A DNA stretch of 64,000 bases, from assembly GCA_947568835.1 (NCBI GenBank), contig OX387603.1, forward strand, positions 25,134,651 to 25,198,650, given 5' to 3'. The DNA comes from Protonemura montana. Taxonomy: Eukaryota; Arthropoda; Insecta; Plecoptera; Nemouridae. Within the stretch, counting starts at the first letter, position 1, and each line of letters starts with the position of its first letter. Below are positions 34,312 to 46,912 of the stretch, in pieces. A program made the translations under genes and the position numbers. The notes below the pieces were generated by a model. The model ran no database searches and had not been told where the DNA came from. It saw only the letters and a list, made by a program, of their open reading frames with translations.

Positions 34312-35062
34312 GAAAGCCATGCCTTGCGCTGGACAACAGCATGGGCTGCAAGCTTTGAAACTTTTGGCAAGCCATGCCTTCAGCAGGACAACAGCATGGA
34401 CTGCAAGCTTTGAAACATTTGACAAGCCATGCCTTGAGCTGGACAACAGCATGGGCTGCAAGCTTTGAAACGTTTGGCAAGCCATGTCTTGAGCTGAACA
34501 ACAGCATGGGCTGCAAGCTTTGAAACGTTTGGCAAGCCATGCCTTGAGCTGGACAACAGCATAGACTGCAAGCTTTGAAACGTTTGGCAAGCCATGTCTT
34601 GAGCTGGACAACAGCATGGACTGCAAGCTTTGAAACGTTTGACAAGCCATGCCTTGGGCTGGACAACAGCATGGACTGCAAGCTTTGAAACGTTTGGCAA
34701 GCCATGCCTTGAGCTGGACAACAGCATGGACTGCAAGCTTTGAAACGTTTGGCAAGCCATGCCTTGAGCTGGACAACAGCATGGACTGCAAGCTTTGAAA
34801 CATATGGCAAGCCATGTCTTGAGCTGAACAACAGCATGGACTGCAAGCTTTGAAACGTTTGGAAAGCCATGTCTTGAGCTGGACAACAGCATGGACTGCA
34901 AGCTTTGAAACATTTGACAAGCCATGCCTTGAGCTGGACAACAGCATGGACTGCAAGCTTTGAAACATATGGCAAGCCATGTCTTGAGCTGGACAACAGC
35001 ATGGACTGCAAGCTTTGAAACATTTGACAAGCTATGCCTTGAGCTGGACATCAGCATGGACT
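34312..35062. repeat. 55-bp minisatellite
   Basis: About 13.6 copies with period 55 (GCCATGCCTTGAGC at 34316, 34371, 34426 and onward). Because 55 is not a multiple of 3 and the unit has no minus-strand stop in any frame, all three minus frames stay open for more than 230 codons. Confidence 0.92.
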
Positions 35063-38009
35063 TTGGCCTGCAAACTAAGTCAACGCCGTCCATCATGGCT
35101 GTCTTTGGGCTCTCTTGGTCCTAAGACCCTGAAGACGCGTAGGTTTCGGCAAAAACCCAGCCAGTCTGTCCTGTCTGCGCCAGCCGGTCTGTCGGGTGGC
35201 CCAAGAAACACGGAACAAGTGCCGGTCGGCCGGGGTTCCTTGACCTTCCGTCGACGGCTCGGGGCACCCGCTCGAACCCCGCGCACGTACTCGCTCGTTC
35301 TTCTGCCCGCGGACCCCGTCCTGTGGATGCCGAGCTCTGCGATGACCCGTTCTTCTGTGGCAACCGTTCCTATAGAGGCGCGGCGACAGCGAGAGTTCTT
35401 TGTTTTGGAGCACTGGGTGGTCACCGAGCCCGACCTAGTGCAGTAACATCGCAGCTTGGAAGTTGCGGGGTGTCAAACACACAATGGCTATGTTGTGCTT
35501 GCAGTGTGCCAAAAACCTACCTTGTCCCATCTCGCCCTGCCTGACGTGGACCATGCCCAAATGCCCCATATCTCTTGTCCCAGCCTTGCCTAGAGGTCGT
35601 AGGGTATGAACCACAACGGCATGGCTGTACCAAGTAACCCAGCAAAAGACATCGATGCGTCTTCTGCAGGAGAGCAATTGCTTGGAATATGTATCTCCCG
35701 ACTCTGTCAGCGTGCGCGCGTTTTGGGGGTGTGCGTTTAGTCGAATACCTGGTCAGCGTGACTTGACTATGCCGCTCACGGCCACCTCGACGCAGTCGTA
35801 TCGAAGGAGCGCCAGGGAGAGTTGGGAAGCGCCGATCGAACTAACAGCGCTCTAGATTCGTCCGCCCGCCCCGACCTCCTATAAACGTCGCCGGTGACGC
35901 CGGTCGCGGTGCTCTACAAACAATTGGTATCACGCAAAGGGCCAGTGCAATATTTTGCCATCGGTAGCAACTTGCAAGCCTCGACTATCTGTATAGACGA
36001 TCTGTCTATACCTTCAGTTGCTATTCTCACATTAGGAGCAAGATATGTCTTTCCTTCAAAGTCAGTTTCGCTCAACGCCTTCATAAAATATACCTTCAGC
36101 ATAACGCCGATGCCGGTTCGGAACGATCCACGGCGTCTCGCACATCTACGCACGCGCGTTCGGCCGTGACCCATGCATGACCCGTGCGTGACCTGTGCGA
36201 GACCCGATGTTTTCACGCTCATGTCGCCGCCCTTTGACGACTCGTTACCGCCGTGCCGTTCCCATGGCGACAGCTGTCCGAAATCCCGGCGTGCGGTTCG
36301 CGCTGCTAACGGGACGATTATCGCCTAACAAGTGGGTTCCGCTCAATGAATGGCAACGGATATTTGACGTCTCCTTCTAAACATGGTCCTCCTTATTCTG
36401 CTTCAATCCTCACGTCTCTTTACGCAACCGACACGGAATGACCCTTCGTAGTCAGTGCCAAGGATGGATCTCGTCGACCCGGGGGCGTTTGTCCACCTTG
36501 ACATTGGTCGAGGAATGCACGGGAAACGCCCGTGGGAACCCGCGGCTCCCACGCAGTCGCAGTAGGTGTCGGATGTCGTGCTGGTGTTGAGTACCTAGGT
36601 ACTTGGCAATTGTACGTAGCCTGAGAGTTATCGTAGTAATGAATGATGCTACTAGTAGGTAGGGTTCACGATTGCATCACTATTTTGGTAAGATCGTAAT
36701 AAAGACTTGCTCTGACCCAACCAACTGTGGTTGGGGATGTTTATCCATGTCACAGAACCAACTGTGAATAACTTTATATAGGGTTAGGAGAGGAAATTTA
36801 CTCTATCTAACCTTGGCACAAGTTTTCAAAAGAACTTACTTCAAAACTGGACTTTTGAAAGCTTTTGAAAGCATTATTCTTCCCGATGTTACATAATTTG
36901 TATATACCTGTTACTTTTTCAAGGGTGAAAGCCGATCTTAAATTGTCTCCGACAAGAAAATAACTAAAATCACAACACATACACTGTCAACCATTATCCT
37001 TCACTTTTGCTGGTTTCATCTCCCTTGTGAAATTACCAGAAAAACCAAAACCCCTGTAACCTATCCCTACTTTTTACCCATAAAACTTCCTTCACTTTGA
37101 TCTTGCCTTCAAAGTATTTTCACACCTTTCAGAGTACCCTCTTAAGTTCTATAGTACCTACTGTCCAGCAAGGATGGTCATTCCACTTTCTACCTATTTT
37201 TAATCTCGGACACGGACGATTAAACCGAGTAACGACATTTCAGAAGCCACTTCGCCTTCCATACGGGGTGCCCGTCAACGCGGCTCGAGGCGTTTCACCA
37301 GCACATGCAAGCACGCACACAGCACCAGCCTCTGTTTCCTTGAAAGCGAAGAGCACATCCCAGCCTATTTATAGATCGCCTCAGGGGCAACAAAAACGCG
37401 TATAACCATTCGGCGGTCAATCATGCGGAATTCCTCACAAATTGCTTTACTGTACCTAGTTCCGAGTCTAGCAAAGTGCTGTCGCCTCAAAGGGGGGTAG
37501 AGGGAGGTATATTCTGAAAAGATATGACGTAAGACGACGTAGATTCTGACACTCGACGCTATTGCCAAGACCCATTTGGCACTGCGCCGCAGAGCTGCAA
37601 TGGTGTCGGAGGGCTGGCACGGAGAGCGGTGGTGTTATTGTTAGAATTCAATGGAATAACTACAAGATGAATTCAATCTTTCGTGCCGACGCAAGTGTGA
37701 TGGATGAAATCTTAGCGATGTTCAATTTCTTACTAAATATTTTGTGTCAATAACAGCGACACAAAATCTATCTACGGTAATTTTCACAGCTAGATACCAA
37801 AGCTATGCTAACGCGCACTTTCTAAAAGCAATGCATTAAGCTGCAAGGTATGCCAAATATAGATTTAGCAAAATTTGCATTAACTATTACATATATCAAA
37901 ACCTGTCGAATTATTTTCACTTACATTATACCTCATGGCTCCTATATGTCATGGAGCTACATATTTTTAAAGTACTCTCTTTGTGTCTTTTGCTGCAAGA
38001 AACAACGAT
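35063..38009. other. Intronic or intergenic stretch without recognised genes
   Basis: 35100-36560 is GC-rich with open frames on both strands, none resembling a known protein. 36600-38000 is AT-rich. I see no splice-supported exon. Confidence 0.4.
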
Positions 38010-38175
38010 CATAATTTTATTATTATCAACACTATAACCGTCTCAAAAATGGATGCCCAAACGGGGACACGAACCCCGATCTCCACCTATCGCGGGTGTT
38101 GCTCTAAACCATTGAGCTTCTTGGACACTGGCGCATTGCAAGCGTTTGCAATTTAAATAAGATTTCATCCTAAAA
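38010..38175 (-). mobile_element. tRNA-headed SINE, most complete copy
   Basis: On the minus strand AGCTCAATGGTTTAGAGCAA fits a tRNA A-box region, and ATCGGGGTTCGTGTCCCC fits the B box. TTGGGCATCCATTTTTGAGA and the AATAATAAAAT end follow. Confidence 0.7.
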
Positions 38176-38664
38176 CGTTCATAATTTTTTAGGGTAGTGA
38201 TTTTTAGGAGCCCCTTCCAACCCGTTTGTTGCCATGGGACATGGTTAGCTCAAGAAATTGACGTCCTGTATCCAGATCCACAATCTGTCCATAGTCCTGA
38301 AACCAAAAGTCCCTAACACACTACACAGTGCCTGAATGGGCATTGCCGAGAAACTCGTAGATCTGGCTTGCACGCCGTTTGGCGCACGACCATCGGCAGT
38401 GACGTATAGTGTAAACAAAGCTCGGCGTTCGTGCCCGTCGGCGATCGCGGGCCCCGGTGACCCCGTTGTCTCGACGGCTCGCCCACGACGCGGCCGACGC
38501 CCTCACGCCGCCGTGGCGGAAATGGCCGATTTCGACGCCAATTTGCCATGGGAAGCCAGAATTATCGCACATTACAAGAATTTGTTGACGGGCATTATGT
38601 TAACAATGCCAATGTAACCATCGTTACGCCAACAGTAAGATTTGTGTAGGAATTAACAGGCTAT

Positions 38665-38762
38665 CAGTGGCACTTTAAGAAATTAACAGACTGACGGTTG
38701 CTAAGCAATTAACATATTAACGGACTGTTAGGTTCTTAACGGACCACTGAAAAACCGGCACC
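38665..38762. mobile_element. MITE-like element, family A, copy 2
   Basis: CAGTGGCACTTTAAGAAATT ... GACCACTGAAAAACCGGCAC. It shares order and sequence with 1043-1167. Confidence 0.45.
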
Positions 38763-38799
38763 AATTCAGAAGCTTGCTAATTGTATAAGCGATATGCTG

Positions 38800-39010
38800 A
38801 GCAAACGAGCCGGCAACACGTGGTGATGGTAGCTGTTACTCGATAGCGCTTCCGGCCGACCCTTTTAACAAACCTATTCTTCTCAATAACTACAAAATTC
38901 AATAAATGTATACCAATCGTTGACTTAAGCATCGATGAAGATTATTTGAGCGCAATCCAGTCTCGATTGCGAGTAATCTGCGAGAAATAACAAAATTAAA
39001 TTGTAGCTAC
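38800..39010 (+). mobile_element. Fragment of the 53-bp-TIR element interior
   Basis: GAGCAAACGAGCCGGCAACA also occurs at 43357, and ATCTGCGAGAAATAACAAAA matches 43490 and, inverted, 60620. Confidence 0.5.
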
Positions 39011-42000
39011 TAACATTTTTTCGGTACAATAGTCGATGGTATGTTTTGAAAATGCAAATAAACTGTGTTACTTTCATTTAGGTGGTTTTCATAGTCCACG
39101 CTGTACAAATCTGGTCTGCTCTAGTTGTCTGGTGGTATTCCTGGGACGGGTCGGTTAAATTAAATTACATTTAGAAGATGCGTACCTTATTTGTCAACTG
39201 AAATTAGTAAGGAAATGCATCGAGCTACTTCGTTCAGTGGCGTGACGATTTTTTATTTGCGTGTAAATCGTGTCATCGAAGAGACTCAGAGAGAATTCCA
39301 CGCGTGACAGCATCAATGAAACCTATAAAATATATAAAAAAAAACATTTCCGTACCATTTTTAACATGGCCGCTCACCACGCTCGGAATCGTATAGAGAG
39401 TCATGTGACCCCCGAGTAGGTAGTTAAGAATTAGTATATAGGAAACAATTTTGACCAGTAATCAGTTAAATATGGATGAAAGAGGCCCGCAGGCTGTTTA
39501 TGCAGTAAATAAATAGGCAATATATTAACTCTCTTAGCACCCTTGTTTACCCACCCTGATGAACTATCCGATGCCGGGCACGAATTCCTTGATTTTCGAC
39601 CCATTTTCTAGAGGTCTTCAGAGTTTTAGTGATTGCGTAAATAAAAAAAGCCAATTTTTTAAACAGACATTCGGTCTACATACAATTTCTATGCCCCTCA
39701 TGCACCAAAATATTTTTCCTGTACTTTCCTTCATTGTTGGCATTTCAATATGCTTGTAATCAAAGTAGTGTCTACATATGTATTGTTAATTCAGCAAAAA
39801 ACCCATACAGTTGCATTGTTGACAAATCGTGTTTTTCGTACACGTGAAGTTAGTTTTATTTACGATATATCCACACCAGTAATAACTAGACTGAAGAATT
39901 CCCACAAAACCTGAAAGCCCACACGCAATTATTAACAAATATTTCCTCGGTTATACAATATTTTAACGCAAGATCAAAACATCCGCTTTACATGTGTGTG
40001 AAAGCAATTTCCAAATAAACGCATTCTCTTTTGCTCGCCAATCTTCGAAAGCAATGGTGCACACACACAACAGAGGCCATACACCAAAGCTCATGAACTC
40101 ATAAACGGAGAGACGTTGGCTAGACTGAAGCCATGGCACTGCCGGTACGCCGTCGACAGGTGCACGTCAAAGGGGTGGCGTCAGAACACAAGAAGCTAAA
40201 CAATAGCTTCGAAAACGTGCGTCGATTTGCCTCAAATCGACTTCCTCTTTCTGCCAGGTGTACGCTAACCTGCCCCGGTATTGACGATGCCGTCAAGCAA
40301 ATCTGGGAGGCGGCGGTGCGTGCGACAGCTGCTGCTCTAACGCCGACCCCGCATGGTGCAAGTACAAAGCCGTCACTGTGTGCGCTGCAATGTTAACATT
40401 ATCGGTATCACTGCCTGTTGGGCAATGAGTTACGATTCAGTCGACAAATTTGTAGACATCTTGGCTGCCGTGCCTCTCGATAGAGACAACTGCAACACGT
40501 TTTCGTGCGGTGGCGTCGTTCACTGCATACATATCGCCTGGATATCTGAGCCGTGAGTGTTTCAGAACCCTTGGATCTGAATTTCTCTCTCAACTCAAAA
40601 GCAGAATCAATTTGTCTCCTCCCGTAAGAGTTACACTGACAATCCCTGAGAATCCTTCTGCATTAAAATCCCCCTTCTAAATCCAACTAGATCTAAATTG
40701 CATCGCCTTCACGAAATCCATGGGACCTTCCATACGTTTCCAGATAGCAAAAGAGGAGGGAAGGGAACCCATGAACGGGATTAACGCAAAGCCATCGAGT
40801 CGAGTCGGCTGGTATATAATAGACCCGAGGGACGCCGTTAGTCGTCGTTACTGCCGCTATGCACCCTTGCCGGGGGTGTGAGTCATGCGCTAATCTCAGC
40901 CCCGGGGGGGCGCTGACAGACACCCCATGACGTCAGACAAGTCACTCGGCCTATTGGGGTGGTGGCTGGACCCGTCGTTGTTTGCCAAGCCTTATCTTCG
41001 CCAACCGCGATCCTTTTATCGCCGTGTTGTGACACTTAATGGCGGCAATCCTCAGTACAGGCCGTGTTTGCCGATGCTATCTTTTGCTAGGCTTGCGTCG
41101 TAAATCTGCCCGCTCGGTTTTCACTGCACCAGGATAGCGTCGCCGCTGTGCACGGGTCAGCGGATCGTTCGAGTCAATGCAGTCCGTGTTTTCTCTCCGC
41201 TCTCGGCGTCCTAGATCCAATTCCATACCTCGTCGTCCACGGTCCACTAGATAGCTCCAGCCGGTGGTGACCAGGCGAGACTGCATCTGTCTTCGGTGAC
41301 ACCGCCCGGCCGTGGAGTGGTCGGCTTCAATCAGCTGTCACCATGCGATTCAATCGCGACTCGCGAGTCCGACCCTTCTTAAACAGAGGCTGAATTCTGT
41401 CATCACATACCTATGACGATATGACTGGGCGCTAACGGGCGGTGCCTGCGCATCGTGAAATGTCACGGCCTTCTTTCACACGTTCCGGCATCTTATCGCA
41501 ACCCGCCACGGCACACCTGAGACACTCTCACTGCAACTCCGAACGTCACGTCAGGGTCCTGTAGGCTCTGCCGATATCTGGTTTAATAACAAAACATTTA
41601 GCCACTTTTGATTCCTCTCGCTCTCTGACAGCCTCTTGGATTCCTGCGCTCTATGAATCTTTCCTTCAATCTCGCTGAGATTCCCTGCACATTTACACGA
41701 AGCGCAGTGACTAAGCGAGGCATGTGATTGGGGAGGAGACGACATCTTGAGTCTCGGCGGAAACAATGGGCGCGCTCCCACGCGTCCCTGCATCCTTGAT
41801 TCCTCCGGACACGAATGCGAAGACGTTCGCCTCGCCGCACAAAGACATTGCCTGTCTGATCGTCGACTTCATCCGCTGGCGCCGCCAGTTAGACCGCCGC
41901 ATGGGCCGGGATTCAATTAGAACGGGGTTAAAAACCGCGATTTTTCTTCGTCGCACTCGCAGTCACGCATTCAGAGAGCAATGCATTTAATTGACGTCCA

Positions 42001-42069
42001 GAATACTGTGGTAATTAACTTACTTCGGACACAACGTGAACATCAATACAAGCTTTTAGAACTAAAATG
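39011..42069. other. Stretch with no recognised gene
   Basis: AT-rich to about 40100, then mixed. The only coding-like segment is at 40238-40396. 40700-41950 is GC-rich and has no splice-supported exon. Confidence 0.4.
40238..40396 (+). pseudogene. Possible exon or exon relic with a paralogue at 54896
   Basis: After CTTTCTGCCAG the frame reads CPGIDDAVKQIWEAAVRA with GC-rich third positions. It resembles CIGINDALKLIWRTAI at 54891 on. The acceptor phase does not fit the exon at 33877. The frame runs on to a stop without a clear donor. An adjacent frame shows a Cys-rich segment (CDSCCSNADPAWCKYK). No function can be given. Confidence 0.25.
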
Positions 42070-42235
42070 AGCAATTTTATTATTATCAACACCATAACCG
42101 TCTCAAAAATTGATGCCCAAACGGTGACGCCCGTTTGGGCATCAATTTTTGAGACGGTTATTGTGTTGATAATAATAAAATACCCCGCGCATTGCAAGCG
42201 TTTGCAATTTAAAGAAGATTTCATCCTAAAATGGG
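42070..42235. mobile_element. tRNA-headed SINE rearranged into a hairpin
   Basis: The 3' half of the head (42075-42124) is followed after 6 nt by its own inverted copy (42131-42180), with about 49 of 50 positions pairing. The normal SINE tail GCATTGCAAGCGTTTGCAAT comes next. Confidence 0.85.
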
Positions 42236-42913
42236 CAAGTTGATAACGGGTAGGACATGTCATTTGGTATCCACCCAATGCTTGACTCATCGCAAATTAC
42301 TCAGCTATTTGCGCACCTTAGATGTCACCCCAATGTCAACAGTTAGAAATCTCAAAAAGCACCAATAACACAATCTCACCGAGAGAATATCAATCTGCAT
42401 CAGTCGAAATAAAACCTCCGAATCGATCCGTTGTCACTGCAACGTGATGCTCCTGTGGACATCCGAGGCGAGGACACCGCGTTCGCACGACCGACAAGAT
42501 CCGACCAGATGACAGTCGCCTGCCTCCACGTTCCCATGGCGACGAACAAAGCCACAAGCGGTGACACGCCACGCATAGAGGTCACGGCTTTGCATGCCCC
42601 GTTGACTCACGGCCGACGCGATACCTGCAGTCTAGAGTGTCAACACCCTTCCTCTTTCGACCACCACGTGGGCGCGCTCGATCGGGTCGTGTTGCCCATC
42701 CACGGGACGGTGATTGCTCGTTTGGGGCGCCACGCATCTCACGGGAAGACAATTCGATCGGCGTTTTCAGGAGCGTGCACCATGGGGGCCGTGCGTGTAT
42801 TTCGGGCGAGTCGTTTATCTGTCTCCGTCAATCTGTCAGCGTCGGCGGCTTCCTCGACCCGTGTATTTCCGTACACACCGATCCATGGATGCTGCAGTCG
42901 GTGGATATGGAGT
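42236..42913. other. GC-rich stretch, no gene recognised
   Basis: Open frames on both strands from 42390, with no start, splice or family support. It contains one GTTCCCATGGCGAC motif near 42530. Confidence 0.35.
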
Positions 42914-43357
42914 CCCAGCGCTAATGCTGAACGTCCTTCCATTGGGTTTACACGTTTAGTCAGAGACCCAGCGCTAATGTTAAACGTCCTGCCATTGGAT
43001 TTACAGGTTTAGTCAGAGTCACAGCGCTAATGTTAAACGTCCTGCCATTGGGTTTACACGTTCAGTCAGAGACCCAGCGCTAATGCTGAACGTCCTGCCA
43101 TTGGGTTTACACGTTTAGTCAGAGACCCAGCGCTAATGTTAAACGTCCTGCCATTGGGTTTACACGTTTAGTCAGAGACCCAGCGCTAATGCTGAACGTC
43201 CTGCCTTTGGGTTTACACGTTTAGTCAGAGTCACAGCGCTAATGTTAAACGTCCTGCCATTGGGTTTACACGTTTAGTCAGAGACCCAGCGCCAATGCTG
43301 AGCGTCCTTCTATTGGGTTTACACGTTTAGTCAGAGACACAGGGCTGATGTTCAACG
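42914..43357. repeat. 53-bp tandem array
   Basis: CTAATG landmarks at 42921, 42974 and 43027 and on to a diverged CTGATG at 43345, all at 53-bp spacing. Alternating variants (GTTAAACG and GCTGAACG; GTCACAG and GACCCAG) suggest higher-order duplication. Confidence 0.92.
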
Positions 43358-43652
43358 AGCAAACGAGCCGGCAACACGCGGCAATGGTAACTACCGCCCG
43401 ATGGCGCTTGCATCAATCTCCACAATCAAACAAGAACGGGTAAAAATATCGACAAATGTTGAGGTTAACTTCAAATACAAATAATCTGAGAGAAATAACG
43501 AAATAGGTTTTCTTTTTCTCTCAAAATAACGATGACACCACCAAAAAACAACCGCCATTCTCGTCGGTACAGTATTTGAACGGTCGGTATTTTTCGCGAA
43601 GACAGTTTTACATTAGCGCTGAGACTCTTGACTCAACTTGTAAACCCAATGG
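42914..43652. mobile_element. MITE-like element whose left terminal repeat is amplified
   Basis: Nine direct copies of a 53-bp unit (42914-43357, CAGCGCTAATG...CCATTGGGTTTACACG). An interior follows (43357-43610), then one inverted unit at 43611-43652 (CATTAGCGCTGAGAC...TAAACCCAATGG). A single-copy relative is at 60466-60875. Confidence 0.8.
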
Positions 43653-44050
43653 TGCAGTTGACGCCTCGGTGTTCAAGAATGTGTCTTGGCTTTGAAACCA
43701 TCGGGGTGGGTTGGGGAGGGGAGGAGGTTTATTTACAAAGCTAGTTCATTAGTTGGGCGACTTGGTGTTGGCGCCAAGGGGTATCTCCGTTTCATCTTCT
43801 CTTTCAAATTTGGACCAAAACGTATGTATTTAACCAACCCCTCCATCTGATCCCTTTTGATTGCTGACTTCACGCACCCGATAACCTGATAGACTGGGAA
43901 GATGCGTGCAGCATTTTCGACTTGGCAAGGAGAAATGTTCCAGAAGTAATAATGCTATGAGACGACCGTTGGTTTGAAAAAAAATGTGAATTTCATTTGA
44001 AGCCAATTTGAGATTTTTGAGTAAAATGCCCATATTTTGTTTTCCACAAT

Positions 44051-44880
44051 GGATGGGTGACTACCGAACGGTTTGGTGTGTTGGAAACACCGGTTCTCGT
44101 GAGATTACTCAAGCTAAGCAACACTGCGCTGGGTCAGGTATTGGATGGGTGACCATCATACACATGACTAGTTCTGTTCGGGAGAGAGGTTGGAGGGATG
44201 AAAGTTAAGTAACACTGCGCTGAGTCAGGTATTGGATGGGTGACCACCATACACATGACTAGTTCTGTTCGGGAGAGAGGTTGGAGGGATGAAAGTTAAG
44301 TAACACTGCGCTGAGTCAGGTATTGGATGGGTGACCATCATACACATGACTAGTTCTGTTCGGGAGAGAGGTTGGAGGGATGAAAGTTAAGTAACACTGC
44401 GCTGAGTCAGGTATTGGATGGGTGACCATCATACACATGACTAGTTCTGTTCGGGAGAGAGGTTGGAGGGATGAAAGTTAAGTAACACTGCGCTGAGTCA
44501 GGTATTGGATGGGTGACCATCATACACATGACCAGTTCTGTTCGGGAGAGAGGTTGGAGGGATGAAAGTTAGTACAGTAACTTAATTCGCCTTGCTTATC
44601 AACCGCTCGACAGCATGGATTTGTGGAGGAATCCTGTTGTTCGCGTTGTACCGTCCTTCGGAAGGGACGTTAAGCCGGTGGTCCCCTTGGTGCTCTTCGA
44701 CAGAAGTAGGCTACGTGCCGGCACCGGGTTTCCCCTCCTCCCTTGTAGACTATGTTGGGCTCATCCTCATCCTCATCATCATCTACTCATTCACCGACGC
44801 CATTAGACCAGTGCCGCATGGCCAGATGTCAAAACAGTGCGTAGTTAAACACTATAAACAAATAAATAAAATGGTTGGGA
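44051..44880 (+). mobile_element. 5S-headed SINE with fivefold amplified head
   Basis: A full 5S-like head (GGTTTGGTGTGTTGGAAACA, AAGCTAAGCAACACTGCGCT, ATTGGATGGGTGACC) is followed by five 91-bp repeats (GGATGGGTGACC at 44143, 44234, 44325, 44416, 44507). A complete body then ends GTGCGTAGTTAAACACTATA. Confidence 0.85.
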
Positions 44881-46499
44881 TGGTACCGATTGACTTCGGT
44901 GTTTAACTTGCACGTATTTAAAATTTAAAATGCATTTCAAGGTAATTTCTGTATTTTATTGGTTAATTTGTTGGCAATTCAGCTTTGACCCTTGAAAATA
45001 AAAGACAATAGTTACGAAACGACTAGAAAAATACTCGGTTGATTTTGATTGGCTTTCAAAACCCAGATCCAATTTTTATTTTTTTTTTAGTACTGATATA
45101 AACTGATAAAGTAGACATGCGTCTAAAAAAAAGAGAGTTTCGGATTGATTTTTTTTTCTGCTTTCTGTTGCATAGCAACCCTATCACGTGTCTGCAATAT
45201 TTCGGGAAGGAGTCCTCGTATTGTTGCCACGCCTTCTGTAGGCCATCTCGATTTCAGTCGCATTTGAATTTCTAGCGTCTCATACCGTTGGGCCTCCTTT
45301 GACGCATAAAACCAATCCCTAACAAATGGCGGGCCCCGCAAACGCATAACATAACGCCTCGCCGCGCGCTCGTCCGAACCTTGCCCGCGAGATGCGCGGT
45401 GAACTGCGGGGAAAACCAGACCGACAACCACCGACGAAACATTCCCACCCCAGTGATGACTCAACAATGGTCGCGTGCTAAAATCACCATGGCGACAGGC
45501 GACTTGCGAAACGTGATTTACATTGTCCACGCGGGGCCGTGGCCGGCAGCTCGCCCGGATTATCGCACGCATAATTCATTCGCACGCATTGTTGCGGAGT
45601 CGCCATGGTAACGCGGCGCACGTTTCGCCCAGAGAAATACCGGCGGGAACGGCCCGTGAGATCGGCACGGTAGAGCTGACTTTCTAATCCATGCATTCGT
45701 TCGTGATTCTGGGTTTGACATCTAACTACTTGTCGTTTCGGGGCTCGTTTCGGCTGTTGATTCGGAATTGGGACACTTCTTATTCGGAACTCTTCGGGAA
45801 CTGTTGACGGCAAGGAAGTGTTCACTGTCGGCGTGTGATATTTGGACGAATTTCTGCCGCTTTCTTAGCTGATTTGTATGTAATTTTCGTTAAAATTAGG
45901 ATACTTGTGAATTTAAAAATTGTTTATAGCATCTAGCACGTTAAATTTAAAAGCAGCAAACATTATTTCTGTGGCAGTGAACGTGCGTTGCGATTTTCAA
46001 GCGTATTTTTTTAAAATTTTCACATTTTCAAATGTATTTTTCGATTATTACAAACTTAGAACCTGTTTCGAAATGGTTCGAGACCGGAGCGCAGTAATTT
46101 TTACCACCCCTTAAAACCAGTGAACTTTAAACCATCTTGAAGACTGTGAATATCCGGCGGTAAATCAAGTTCACTTTCTGCGCATGTGTATTGCTTCACG
46201 GCCTGTTGCCTACCGTGTGAAACAATGGCCGGCTTGTTACAATTCTTCGCCACGGCACACCGATCTCCAGGTATATATATATTGTTCGCAGGGATTACGA
46301 CGCTCGTTACTTCATCCATCACAATCGCTTGCTGATTACTCCACTGCACTCTGTTATTAAACGTCACAATAAGTCTAATCATTGCCCTGGTAAAGTGACA
46401 TATCAACATCGGCTTGACTTCCTTATTCAATCTTATCGGCCGGTAATCAAAGTACATTCGACTCGCCAGGGATGTCAATTGCTGCGATCGCAGTTAGTT
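44881..46499. other. Stretch with no recognised gene
   Basis: Mixed DNA. 45120-45620 is GC-rich and carries two CCATGG-centred near-palindromes. No supported exon. Confidence 0.35.
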
Positions 46500-46912
46500 T
46501 GTTGTGTTTAACGACGCATTGTCTTGACGACGGGCCCTGTGGTACTGGTCTGCGCGCTTTGGCGATTGAGTGGGTGAGGATGATGAGGAACCTTATCTAG
46601 ATTAGAAGGGAGGAGGGGAAACCCGGTGCCAGCACGTAGCCTACTCATGTCGAAGAGAACCAAGGGGACCACCGGCTGAACGTCCCTTTTAAAGGACGGT
46701 TATAGGAACTCAAGCAACAGGGTTCCTGAAAAACATCCAGGCTGTCGAGAGGTTGATCAGCAAAGCTATAGGCTATTGAAGAACTTCGATCCCTCCAACG
46801 TCGATCCCGAACCAAACTAGCCATGAGAAGAGTCATCCATCCAATATCTGACCCATAGCTTCGGTGATCTCACGAGGACCGGGGTTTCCAACACGCCATA
46901 CTGCTCGGTTCT
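46500..46912 (-). mobile_element. 5S-headed SINE, full but diverged
   Basis: Tail, body and head in order on the minus strand: GTTTAACGACGCATTG, the GTGCCAGCACGTAGCCTACT body and GGTGATCTCACGAGGACC in the head. Confidence 0.7.

Noticed and set aside
34244..35096. Three overlapping long minus-strand open frames (235-259 codons)
   Set aside because: All derive from the 55-bp minisatellite, whose unit lacks stops in every minus frame. There is no start, splice or family evidence.
35015..35446. Long open frames on both strands in a GC-rich block
   Set aside because: Openness on several frames at once is explained by GC content; no splice or family support.
42431..43012. 193-codon plus-strand open frame
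   Set aside because: It runs into the 53-bp tandem array, has no recognisable domain, and the opposite strand is also open.
44592..44906. 104-codon open frame (DLWRNPVVRVVPSFGRDVK-like, recurring at several loci)
   Set aside because: It is the body of the 5S-headed SINE translated; the same peptide recurs at each copy.
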